Assembly: GCA_027025615.1 (NCBI GenBank)
Contig: JALVQM010000014.1
Span: 1-7,600 of the forward strand
From: Desulfobacteraceae bacterium
GTDB lineage: Bacteria; Desulfobacterota; Desulfobacteria; Desulfobacterales; Desulfosarcinaceae
Reading direction: 5' to 3'
Length of the DNA: 7,600 nucleotides
Shown: piece after piece, positions 1-7,424 of the stretch
How positions within the stretch are numbered: the first letter of the stretch is position 1
Layout of the letters: every line of letters begins with the position of its first letter
Translations under genes and position numbers: made by a program
Notes under the pieces: generated by a model
Databases searched by the model: none
The model's input: the letters and a program-made list of their open reading frames with translations, nothing else
What the model was told of the DNA's origin: nothing

Positions 1-547
1 CATTCATCAGTTTCTCGGTGTCCAGTAACCTGTACGGGTAAACCAGGTATCACAATGAAACTTTTGATAACAGAGTCAAAGTGACCGTCTACGTTAGAGG
101 GAAGTTGCCCGGCAACAATCTTTCCTTCCGGTGTCAGCCATTGTTCAAGTAAATAGCGGGTGTTTGAAGGGAATGATTAGCAGCCCTTGAACCACATAAG
201 AATTACACCCTTTGAAAATGGACCCTTCAGTGATGTCGTCAGGCGCTATCCGTTCTTCTTTGTGGATAGCCAACTGTGTCTTTTTTTCTTTTATTAGTAG
301 ATCCTTTATGGGAAGATCTCGGTTTTGGATCTTTTGATAATTTACTTGGTGTTATCTTGAGCTTGGACTTCTGGTTCTTAAGACGGGCAATTTCATCCCT
401 AAGAATTTGATTCTGCTCCTTGAGTATCAGGATGATTTCAAACTGCTGCTCTAATTGCTGCAAGAGAAAAAGAATTGTTGGATTCTCCTTGTCTTCTTTG
501 GGAATGTTTTTGATGATCTGATCCAGTGTGTTTTTCATGCTTGGCAT
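1..547 (-). pseudogene. IS66-like transposase, 5' part, frameshifted and cut by window edge
   Basis: The minus strand encodes the N-terminal part of an IS66-type (TnpC-like) DDE transposase. The first piece starts at 547 (or at the internal Met at 538) and has a leucine-rich coiled coil including EQNQILRDEIARLK, then a basic linker (KPRSSHKGSTNKRKK). The frame then shifts by one base in the A-run at 281-287, and the protein continues as KTQLAIHKEERIAPDDI...IFKG. A second one-base shift in the AAA at about 163-165 leads into TRYLLEQWLTPEGKIVAGQLP and VDGHFDS, a stretch typical of the IS66 family ahead of the catalytic domain. Past about position 60 the match fades and the window ends. Each break is explained by one extra A, so the gene is either decayed or carries homopolymer sequencing errors. 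A programmed -1 frameshift is unlikely because the shift needed is +1 (or -2). Family assignment is from remembered consensus. Confidence 0.75.
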
Positions 548-686
548 AATACAGGATCAGAGCCTCGAACGTACGCTTTATTTTACCAATACTTCTTGAG
601 AAGTTACAAAACATGTCAGCATTTCCATTTTTCAACTTCAATTTACTTCCTGGGTACGCAATTCCCGGATGAACCAATCGCTTTTA

Positions 687-746
687 TGTTTTTCCATAAA
701 AACAATGAGTTGCATCAACCACAGCAACAACCTTTAATGCAATATT
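687..746 (-). pseudogene. Possible short remnant of an IS630-type transposase
   Basis: Between two in-frame stops (747-749 and 684-686) the minus strand reads about 20 codons containing KVVAVVDATHCFYGK. This resembles the first catalytic-Asp segment of some IS630-family transposases (hydrophobic strand, then VDAxHFxYG). No further IS630 segment could be joined to it in neighbouring frames, so this may be chance. The rest of the 548-813 gap shows no convincing gene, and no hairpin followed by a T-run that would terminate the operon ending at 814. The only hairpin there is a tiny ACC-loop-GGT near 804-813. Confidence 0.2.
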
Positions 747-813
747 TTAAATATCAACGCTATTATGCAAAACGGCAATCTAACAAAATAGAAATAAGCT
801 CTACCGAAAGGTG

Positions 814-2127
814 TCAATACTTCCTCTTGATCACTGATCGGGAAACCTTCCATGGATTCCACAGATCGTAAAACGATGCCTTAAAGAAAAACTCCATCAT
901 ATATGCATAACTTCGCACTATTCGCAGAAAAATTCCCGTATACAGTGGCATGAGTGGAAGGTAGAAGGCCATCTGTAACTCTTTTTTTCTAATGGTATCA
1001 CCGTAAAGGATGGTAGTCATAAGATACTCGTGTACGTTGGAAATAAGATAGAGTACATAGTTGACCGGAAAAATAAAAAACATGACCGATGGGCTGAATA
1101 TAACAATTTGAAAAATATAGATCCACCATTTCAGGTTGAGTATCAAATTAAATGAAATACCGTCCAGTGAGGTAAAAAAATTGCTAATGGAAAAATTTTT
1201 ATTAGCCAGTGATAGCAGGTCACGGTGCTTCCTGATCCGGAAGCGGATCATCGAGCGGTCCCAGCGGTAGCGCTGTTTTGCCAGCTTGGCAAAGGTAGTC
1301 GGCACATTGGTGTAACAGATCGCCTCGGGTTCATGTACTACCTTGAAACCAAGTTTCCGGATTTTCAGGACGATATCTCCATCCATTCCCGGCCCCACAT
1401 CCCATCCTCCTAACCGCAAAAGAATGTCTTTTCTAAAGGCACCGTAAGCTCCGGACACGATTCTGAGAATATTGAAATAAGATGCTACCAACCGGCCTGT
1501 TGAGATCGTTTTCATATAATCGAAGGCCTGGAGTGTCGCTGTGGGACTGACTCCTATGTTATTAACACGGATATCGCCTCCAACGGCTCCTATTTTCTTA
1601 TTGATGAAAAATGGCAGAATAATTTTCTCCACAGAAGTCTCTGTAAGGTGAGTGTCGGCATCAAGGTGGATGACAAATTCACCCTTGGCATAATGGAGCG
1701 CTAGGTTGGCTGCTGAGGCCTTGCCACCCCGGTAGTTGTTGCGGAAAAATTTGTCGATAGCCCCCTGCTTCTGCAGTTGCCTGCAAATCACAGCAGAATT
1801 GTCATCTGAGCCATCATCAACGATAATCAATTCAAAATTTTTATAGGTCTGTTTTTGCAACGAGCGGACCAGTGCCGGGATATGTTTTCCCTCATTTTTT
1901 CCCGGCGCTATTACGGACACCAGTGGTTTTTCACGAAACATCTGAATACGTGCCTTGCGCCTCGTTTCACGCCGCTGCCATCGGCGCAGAAAATGGAGTA
2001 TAAGAACCACAGTGTCAAATACCACATAGCGAGTAAAGTCAAAGACGACGAAATACCAGAAGAACTGAAAAAAACGCTTTTGATCCAGCGAAAGCAGGAA
2101 ATTTAAAACCTCATCAAGAAACATCAT
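814..2127 (-). CDS. Membrane-bound family 2 glycosyltransferase (processive polysaccharide synthase)
   Basis: 437 aa, close in size to PgaC-type synthases. It should polymerise a sugar from a nucleotide-sugar donor on the cytoplasmic face and pass the chain through the inner membrane. Visible layout: an N-terminal membrane segment (about 20-46); a GT-A domain with the nucleotide-binding start (SVIAPGKNEG, 71-80), VDDGS with D104/D105, GGKASA (134-139), the metal-binding DAD (D156, D158), SGAYGAFR (225-232) and the acceptor-site QRYRW (285-289); then about four hydrophobic segments between 333 and 415. The QxxRW motif marks processive synthases (cellulose, chitin, hyaluronan, PNAG, alginate). 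The usual TED base motif appears as GMD within PGMDGD (246-251), keeping the Asp (D249) but not the Glu. There is no PilZ domain. The start is the ATG at 2127, or the adjacent ATG at 2124, overlapping the upstream gene by 14 nt, which suggests translational coupling. The polymer is unknown. Confidence 0.9.
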   Translation of the reverse strand: MMFLDEVLNFLLSLDQKRFFQFFWYFVVFDFTRYVVFDTVVLILHFLRRWQRRETRRKARIQMFREKPLVSVIAPGKNEGKHIPALVRSLQKQTYKNFELIIVDDGSDDNSAVICRQLQKQGAIDKFFRNNYRGGKASAANLALHYAKGEFVIHLDADTHLTETSVEKIILPFFINKKIGAVGGDIRVNNIGVSPTATLQAFDYMKTISTGRLVASYFNILRIVSGAYGAFRKDILLRLGGWDVGPGMDGDIVLKIRKLGFKVVHEPEAICYTNVPTTFAKLAKQRYRWDRSMIRFRIRKHRDLLSLANKNFSISNFFTSLDGISFNLILNLKWWIYIFQIVIFSPSVMFFIFPVNYVLYLISNVHEYLMTTILYGDTIRKKELQMAFYLPLMPLYTGIFLRIVRSYAYMMEFFFKASFYDLWNPWKVSRSVIKRKY

Positions 2128-3517
2128 CTTCGGTCATCCGGCTGATTGTTTCCTCCGGAGTCAGCTCTGGCTGCAGCTCAAAAACCTGGGTGACTATATC
2201 CAGTTCTTCCTGCAGGTTTGTTGCCAGCAGCTGATCTATTTGGTCACTCAATCTTTTCAGGGCATTTTTCGCCCCATTCTCCGGTGTCTCCACCAACAGA
2301 GCGAGAAAGATAGACTCCGTCAAGGAGGTGACCACATCGCTGTCACGCAGAATCGAGGTGAAAATAGTACTCAGTTCCCCAAATATTTCTTTGGCTTGGC
2401 TACCGAATTCCAGGTAAATCCGATCAAGGTTACTCATCTGGAAGAGGATGAGGCTGGATTGTGATTTTTTATATCTGTGGATTCTACTGATCTCCATGCG
2501 CAGTATGGACAGAAATGATTCGTAAGGGATCAGCGGCACACTTTTGTCCAGCACGTTACGGAACAGGCTTTCCAGGCCGTATACGGCACAATTTTCTCCT
2601 AGCCCGGTCAGAGTGTAGGCATACATAGTTCGATGCACCTGGTTTTCGGGCAATGCCTTTTTTCCACAATTATAGCATGCTGTCATTACCTCCGGCTCTT
2701 GGGTCACATGGCTGCATTCATTACAGGTGTAGACGATAGAAGGTTTGTCGAAATCGACCCCAATGTCATTGAGTTTTTGTTCACATTTCGGACAAATGAG
2801 CTGCCCATTCCGTTGAAACTCAGTGGCAGGAGCGACAAATGCACATTTAAAATGATGCACCAAATCTTCCACTGCCAAATCGGCGGACTGGCAATGCGGA
2901 CATTGTTCGAGAAAATTTAGAAAGGCACTGCCGCATTGATTGCAGAAATAGGCCTTTTCCACAAAATCGGTGGTCAACAGGCACTGCTGTTTGAGAAAAT
3001 CAAGAACCCCAAACAGACTTTCATCCGCCTTTTGTAAAAACAACTCCAGGTCTGGATAGCTGAATCCGTACCTGGTAGCAACCGTCTTAACTGGTATGGC
3101 CCGTTTTTCCCTGACAAAAAGAAAGCGCAACACTTTTAAGGCAATGTTGCTCACTGGAACGTCAAAAATTCCAGGCAGGGATTCAATTTTCCTATTCACC
3201 ATACCAATAAATTCCTCAATCTGGCCAGCGCTCCCAGAGTCAGAGATTGCCGAAAGTTGCCCGTCAACAGCGGCTCTTAGCTGCCTGTCAATCTCCTGTC
3301 TTCTATCCAGCAACACTATGGGCCGCAGGTGCACTGCCGGCATGGCATGCCCTCGTATTAGGCGGCATAAATCCAGGGCATGGCGGCTCTCTTTCATCTC
3401 AATGAAAAACACCTGTCCGTCCAGAGGCAGCTGGCTCACCGGCAGTACAGGGTCAAGCTGCTTCACTCCAGCCTTGTCTGCACCGCTGGAATGTTCATAA
3501 CTGAATAGATATCTCAT
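2114..3517 (-). CDS. TackOD1-like zinc-ribbon protein with degenerate GGDEF domain; probable c-di-GMP receptor
   Basis: 467 aa, no signal peptide or membrane segment, so cytoplasmic. Residues 1-115 look like a degenerate receiver-like domain (FFIEM near 37-41, RPIVLLD at 65-71) with no clear phospho-acceptor. Residues 120-180 look helical, possibly winged-helix. Residues 190-305 carry a Cys cluster: CxxC at 192/195, 206/209, 242/245, 265/268 and 281/284, plus HHFKC ending at C225. With LNDIGVDFDKPS and YTCNEC this matches my memory of the TackOD1 domain. Residues 330-450 are GGDEF-like (SRIHRYKK, DSDVV, FLALLVET), but the signature reads TESIF (400-404) and the first metal Asp is Q360, so it cannot make c-di-GMP. 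The I-site RxxD (R391, D394) sits exactly five residues before the signature, as in active and receptor GGDEFs such as PelD. The ATG overlaps the upstream stop (ATGA). Likely role: c-di-GMP-dependent activation of the downstream synthase; this is inference. Confidence 0.8.
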   Translation of the reverse strand: MRYLFSYEHSSGADKAGVKQLDPVLPVSQLPLDGQVFFIEMKESRHALDLCRLIRGHAMPAVHLRPIVLLDRRQEIDRQLRAAVDGQLSAISDSGSAGQIEEFIGMVNRKIESLPGIFDVPVSNIALKVLRFLFVREKRAIPVKTVATRYGFSYPDLELFLQKADESLFGVLDFLKQQCLLTTDFVEKAYFCNQCGSAFLNFLEQCPHCQSADLAVEDLVHHFKCAFVAPATEFQRNGQLICPKCEQKLNDIGVDFDKPSIVYTCNECSHVTQEPEVMTACYNCGKKALPENQVHRTMYAYTLTGLGENCAVYGLESLFRNVLDKSVPLIPYESFLSILRMEISRIHRYKKSQSSLILFQMSNLDRIYLEFGSQAKEIFGELSTIFTSILRDSDVVTSLTESIFLALLVETPENGAKNALKRLSDQIDQLLATNLQEELDIVTQVFELQPELTPEETISRMTEDDVS

Positions 3518-4710
3518 TTCCTGATTCTCACGAGCACGTCCATCTGTTCATACTCTTTCCACAGTGCCCGTTCCTGCGGTTTTAGTGGAAGGATCTCGAC
3601 TTTAATTTTTACCTCGATAGGCATGTACTCTTTTTTGATTAACTTCGGTTCCGGCAAGGCTGTGGAATAAACTCGCTCAATAATCCCTTTGGATTTATGT
3701 TTATCTGGAAAGAATACTGTCACATTTTTACCCGGCTTGATATAGGTGAGGGCATGAAGGGGGAAAAAGCCATTGATCTTCACTACCGGATCTGTTTGCT
3801 GAATTGAGACAAGGGCCTCACCTCTGCTGCAGAGATCTCCCGGCTGCTTGAACAGCATGAAAACCTCTCCGGAGTGCGCTGTGATCAGCTGATCATCGAA
3901 CAATCCTTCCATCTTCCGCGCTTCAAGATTTTCCAGATACTTTTTTAAATAGTCCAGCTCAACCTGTAAGGACTGCCTCTCCTCTTTAAGTTTACCTATG
4001 GATTGATCATAAAGCTGATCGCGAAATACATACAGGGCGGCCAGGTTCTCTTCCATAGAAATAACCTTGTCCTGCAAGCTGGCCACCTTGTCCTGGAGGC
4101 TCATCACCTCTCGATCGGTACGAGTCCTGAGCTCCAGTAGAAGAGACAATGAGATATGCTCGTCCTGCCATGTTTCGATCGTTCGGGAAAGCTGGTTACG
4201 TAGTTCCTGCAGATCAGACCGTCTGGCCGCGATTTGGTAGTTGACCTGCAATATCTCGCGACTGAGATTAATGGCGCTTTCCTGACCCGTTTCCACCTGC
4301 TCCTGCTTATGTCGGGTCAATTCCTCTATTTTTGTTTTAAGCGTTGCTACCTGTTCCTGTTTCAGGCCAATTTGCTTCTGTATCTTGAACTGTTCGTTAT
4401 CAGAGATGGATACCTCCTGCTGCCGATGGACCAAGACCAACGGGTCGCCCTGCCGGACCTTATCGCCTACATCCACGAGGAAGCTCCTGATTTGACATGC
4501 CTCCTTACAATCGACCGTATGGCGAGCAACCTCAACCTGCCCCCGACTGCTTACAAAAAGTAGTCTCTCCAAGCCAAATTTCAGCACATATCCAATGACA
4601 CCGGCAAGCAGGACAAGATACAGAATGGTGACAAACCACATGCTTTTCTTTTTCGGCGGCCTTCCCTCGGGCAGGACGTTGAGGTAGCCTTTTTTGTTCC
4701 GAAGTTTCAC
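3514..4710 (-). CDS. HlyD/Alg44-like periplasmic membrane-fusion protein
   Basis: 398 aa inner-membrane-anchored adaptor. Residues 1-22 are a basic cytoplasmic tail and 24-45 a single membrane helix. Residues 57-97 form the first half of a biotinyl-lipoyl-like domain (IRSFLVDVGDKVRQGDPLV). Residues about 105-265 form a long coiled-coil hairpin, including a local duplication (SLQDKVASLQDKV, 204-216). Residues 276-306 are the second lipoyl half (AHSGEVFMLFKQPGDLCSRG), and 307-397 an all-beta C-terminal domain. Members of this family link an inner-membrane exporter to a TolC duct; Alg44 has the same periplasmic fold beside the alginate synthase Alg8, but with a PilZ domain that is absent here. 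The neighbouring TolC-like and glycosyltransferase genes suggest it bridges those two. The start codon is GTG (4710-4708), supported by a good ribosome binding site. It lies 4 nt after the upstream stop, and its own stop overlaps the next start. Classification is firm; the partner assignment is inference. Confidence 0.87.
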   Translation of the reverse strand: MKLRNKKGYLNVLPEGRPPKKKSMWFVTILYLVLLAGVIGYVLKFGLERLLFVSSRGQVEVARHTVDCKEACQIRSFLVDVGDKVRQGDPLVLVHRQQEVSISDNEQFKIQKQIGLKQEQVATLKTKIEELTRHKQEQVETGQESAINLSREILQVNYQIAARRSDLQELRNQLSRTIETWQDEHISLSLLLELRTRTDREVMSLQDKVASLQDKVISMEENLAALYVFRDQLYDQSIGKLKEERQSLQVELDYLKKYLENLEARKMEGLFDDQLITAHSGEVFMLFKQPGDLCSRGEALVSIQQTDPVVKINGFFPLHALTYIKPGKNVTVFFPDKHKSKGIIERVYSTALPEPKLIKKEYMPIEVKIKVEILPLKPQERALWKEYEQMDVLVRIRK

Positions 4711-4714
4711 GGAG

Positions 4715-7078
4715 TTATTCCTTCTTCCAGCTCCCGGTCATTTGAACAAAACTGTCCAGATCATGAAAGGCAAAGATTCGTATTTTGGTTTCCTTTATGA
4801 TTTTTTCTATGAACATCTCCAACTGCTCTTCACTGCTAAAATCCGTCGGCCTGAGGACAAGCGCAACCTCTGGCTGCACTGTGCGCAGGAAAGGCCGTAA
4901 CTTTTTTATTAACTCTTCCGGCCGATTTTGTCCGTATTCCATCAAGTACAGCCTATCAACACTTCTTCCGATACCTTTCATCACTTTCCTGGCAAAATGC
5001 AAGGGCAAGGAGATGCTGATGGTCTGCCCAAGCTGCTTCTGGGTCGCAATATCTTGTACCATCCGGCTATACCAGTCCACATATTTTTGAGGATTCTTTT
5101 TGTAGGCTGGTAGGGTATAGGGTTCTATATCGAGATGAACAGCCGATGTCAGGGCAAAGCTATTTTGCAGGAATACCTTCAAATTGTCGCGTCGCTCTGG
5201 TAAAATCCACGAGTTGGCGCTGGCCATGAGCGCCACATTAATTCCATAATCTCGGGCAGAGCTTATAAATGAACGTACCTTACCGGCATCAGCCTTAGAT
5301 GAAAAAGAAAGCAGAATCTTGGAGATACCCTTTGCTTGCATAATATTGAGGATAATTTCATTTTCCATCCGGTTAAAGGTCTCGGACCAAACATAGATTA
5401 TTCTCTCTCCCGGACGGGCACGTAGATCAGCAACATTGATACCCTCTCTAAAGACAAACTGTTTTTCATAACCCACACCGGAGAGGCTGAACAGGTGCAA
5501 AAGACGACGGTACAAACCTTCCTGCACGGCGAGTGCCTCAAAACGGACATCAAACAGTTCAATGAGATAGCGGGCAACATCATAGACACCATTGCCATAG
5601 GCATTCTGCTCTAAGATGAGCAGAGAACGGCGCAGTCGCTCGGTTACAATCTGTTCCTTGTACTCCATCTCTATGGCATCATTCATTTTTTCGCCATATG
5701 CATTGTACAAACGACGGGCCTCAAGTATCCTTGTGCTCTGTTCCCGCCGCTGCTGGTGCCGTATCTTGTTCATTTCGGACTCCCGCTCCTCATCTCTGCC
5801 GTCAAACAGTGGCATGGTAAGCTGCATTCCCATACGACCCCGTCCGTACTCATAATTATAGTCTTTTTCCACAGCGCCGAACTGGAAATAGAGTCGCAAC
5901 CGGATGTCACGGAGCAGACCGAATTTCTCGTCGAGAATGGATTTTTTCAAATTCTCTATTTTTGAAAAGCTTAAATCCGTACTGATATTATTAATTATGG
6001 CATTGATGTTGATTTGTAGAAGGGGAGGAAATTGATGTTTGTTGAAGGGGAACATCTCTTCCCCGGAAAGCGGGAACTGTATCTCATAATTTCCTATAGT
6101 TGCCCGGTTTTTTTTGCACTCATATTCTACTTTCATTAGGTCATCTAACAGGACAACCCCCTGAAAATAACCATTTTTCATGAGTGTATAATAGGCATCA
6201 AGAAGAAGCTGTCTTTTTTTTAGCAATTCGATCTTAAGGATGTTAAAATATTTAATGAGCAACATGTCACGGCAGCGCTCCTGATGTAGCAACTCATCCT
6301 TTTCCCGATGCAGTATGGCAATTTGTTTTTCATAATCGTATATCTTTGACCGGCTCATATTTTCCAGCCACCCGGACCTAAGGATATCCCAGGATAGACC
6401 GGCGTATGCGGTCTGACGGTAAGCATCATCTTGGTCAGGATAGTTGTTATACCGATAAGAGCCTTCTAAATTGAGTCCAGGATTAGAACCAATCTCCTCA
6501 CTTTTTTTTGCCAGAAGATCGATATCCACGGCCTGAAGGTTCGAAACCCGGCAATCAGTCTGCATCAGCTTATCGATGATTGCATCTTGCCTGTCTCGGT
6601 GAAAAATACTCGATTTTTTAAAATTGAGCGCAGCAACAGCCAGCTCCTTGATGCGAGCTACAACACAAAATTTCTTTTTACAATAAATGGTTGCTGGATT
6701 ATCAAAGTAGCGTTCTCTCCTATCGTTATCAAGTAGTCCAGTTTGCTGCTGATTGATAAAATAGGTAAAAATATCCTGGTTAAGAATCACTTGGAGAGGC
6801 CGCACATGGATGCCCTGGACCTTGAGGTAGGTTTTCCAGGTTGAGGAAACTTTAAGGGGTTCCAAGTGAAGGTTCACATCACCCTCACCTCTGTGGGGAT
6901 AACATTGGGAGGAATAATTCGCCGAAAAAGTTACAGGAATCGGCAACGGCTGATAAAGAGATTTCTCAGCATGGACGACGGCAGCCATGCCAAGAAATAT
7001 AACAAGAAGCCACAAAGTGGCTTGAGCTCGATAATTCACTCTCAACTCATATTCAGAAACATATCCACCCGCATACAT
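4715..7078 (-). CDS. TolC-like outer-membrane protein fused to a C-terminal GH18-like TIM-barrel domain
   Basis: 787 aa, far longer than a usual TolC-family protein (about 420-490 aa). A signal peptide spans about residues 17-37 (WLLVIFLG core, VHA before E38). Residues 38-160 are unassigned. Residues about 160-540 show the two-repeat TolC layout: long helices, a beta stretch with LNLEGSYRYN (202-211) and LSWDILRSGWLE (228-239), more helices, then LRLYFQFG (394-401) and MGMQLTMPLFDGR (416-428), and a final helix pair ending near LFSLSGVGY (529-537). Residues 555-787 look like a TIM barrel: IYVW (561-564), ILLSF (588-592), HLDIEPY (648-654), SISLPL (688-693), YLMEYG (711-716) and IFAFHD (768-773). 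DIEP and the MEYG strand resemble GH18-like hydrolases (candidate acids D650, E652). Likely role: outer-membrane exit duct with an attached polymer-editing enzyme. The ATG at 7078 lacks a clear ribosome site; the GTG at 7039 (residue 14) would give a more normal signal peptide. The stop lies 4 nt before the adaptor gene. Confidence 0.8.
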   Translation of the reverse strand: MYAGGYVSEYELRVNYRAQATLWLLVIFLGMAAVVHAEKSLYQPLPIPVTFSANYSSQCYPHRGEGDVNLHLEPLKVSSTWKTYLKVQGIHVRPLQVILNQDIFTYFINQQQTGLLDNDRRERYFDNPATIYCKKKFCVVARIKELAVAALNFKKSSIFHRDRQDAIIDKLMQTDCRVSNLQAVDIDLLAKKSEEIGSNPGLNLEGSYRYNNYPDQDDAYRQTAYAGLSWDILRSGWLENMSRSKIYDYEKQIAILHREKDELLHQERCRDMLLIKYFNILKIELLKKRQLLLDAYYTLMKNGYFQGVVLLDDLMKVEYECKKNRATIGNYEIQFPLSGEEMFPFNKHQFPPLLQININAIINNISTDLSFSKIENLKKSILDEKFGLLRDIRLRLYFQFGAVEKDYNYEYGRGRMGMQLTMPLFDGRDEERESEMNKIRHQQRREQSTRILEARRLYNAYGEKMNDAIEMEYKEQIVTERLRRSLLILEQNAYGNGVYDVARYLIELFDVRFEALAVQEGLYRRLLHLFSLSGVGYEKQFVFREGINVADLRARPGERIIYVWSETFNRMENEIILNIMQAKGISKILLSFSSKADAGKVRSFISSARDYGINVALMASANSWILPERRDNLKVFLQNSFALTSAVHLDIEPYTLPAYKKNPQKYVDWYSRMVQDIATQKQLGQTISISLPLHFARKVMKGIGRSVDRLYLMEYGQNRPEELIKKLRPFLRTVQPEVALVLRPTDFSSEEQLEMFIEKIIKETKIRIFAFHDLDSFVQMTGSWKKE
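4719..4723 (-). promoter_or_regulatory. Ribosome binding site for the GTG-initiated HlyD-like gene
   Basis: AAGGA on the minus strand lies 8 nt before the GTG at 4710 and sits inside the final Lys-Glu codons of the upstream gene. It decides the GTG start, since no better in-frame start with a site is seen nearby. It also means that translation of the outer-membrane gene runs through the initiation site of the adaptor gene. Confidence 0.7.
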
Positions 7079-7122
7079 CTATACAACCAAGCAGGTAATG
7101 TTATACACTGGCTGAAAACATA

Positions 7123-7149
7123 ATTATAAAAACTCAGGCCTCCTGACGA
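7123..7149 (-). promoter_or_regulatory. Weak sigma70-type promoter candidate for the operon
   Basis: A perfect TATAAT on the minus strand (7128-7123) lies about 45 nt before the ATG at 7078. The best upstream hexamer, TCGTCA (7149-7144), matches TTGACA at 4 of 6 positions, with a short 15-nt spacer. In an AT-rich region a TATAAT may arise by chance. Confidence 0.3.
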
Positions 7150-7274
7150 TGTAGGCAATATACCTGCAGTAATTAAATATTTTGCATCAATATGAAATAA
7201 CATATTTTTTTTGAATTTGCCTACTGGTACAACTACAACTAAATAGAACAAGGTTTTTCAGGAGGATTTCTTTT

Positions 7275-7303
7275 TGATACCACAGTTTGCCTTGCTGGTA
7301 TCA
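7275..7303. repeat. 8-bp perfect inverted repeat (TGATACCA / TGGTATCA)
   Basis: The arms TGATACCA (7275-7282) and TGGTATCA (7296-7303) are exactly complementary around a 13-nt loop. On the minus strand the hairpin lies about 200 nt before the operon start and is followed by an A-rich stretch, so it is not an intrinsic terminator in that direction. On the plus strand no T-run follows. It could be an operator or a leader hairpin. Confidence 0.5.
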
Positions 7304-7424
7304 GGGCTACGATGAAACAGTGGGATATCATGTTTAAATTTAATCATTTTTTAACATTTACACCTAAATCCTGCAGTTGTTCGTGTACCGAGAACATTGA
7401 GACATGTGCAGATACAAGGAGAAA

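Noticed and set aside
281..295. Programmed -1 frameshift at the A7 run in the transposase
   Set aside because: The downstream frame needs a +1 (or -2) shift, not -1, and a second break further on also has to be explained.
802..813. Terminator just after the operon (ACC-loop-GGT hairpin)
   Set aside because: The stem is only 3 bp and no T-run follows on the minus strand.
455..871. 138-codon open frame on the plus strand over the transposase start and operon end
   Set aside because: It overlaps the coiled-coil part of the IS66 frame and the end of the synthase in antisense and has no recognisable protein features.
7260..7320. c-di-GMP riboswitch (GEMM-like) on the minus strand, suggested by AAGGCAAAC
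   Set aside because: Only that short piece matches. The GGGACGCAAAGC-type core and the second stem are absent.
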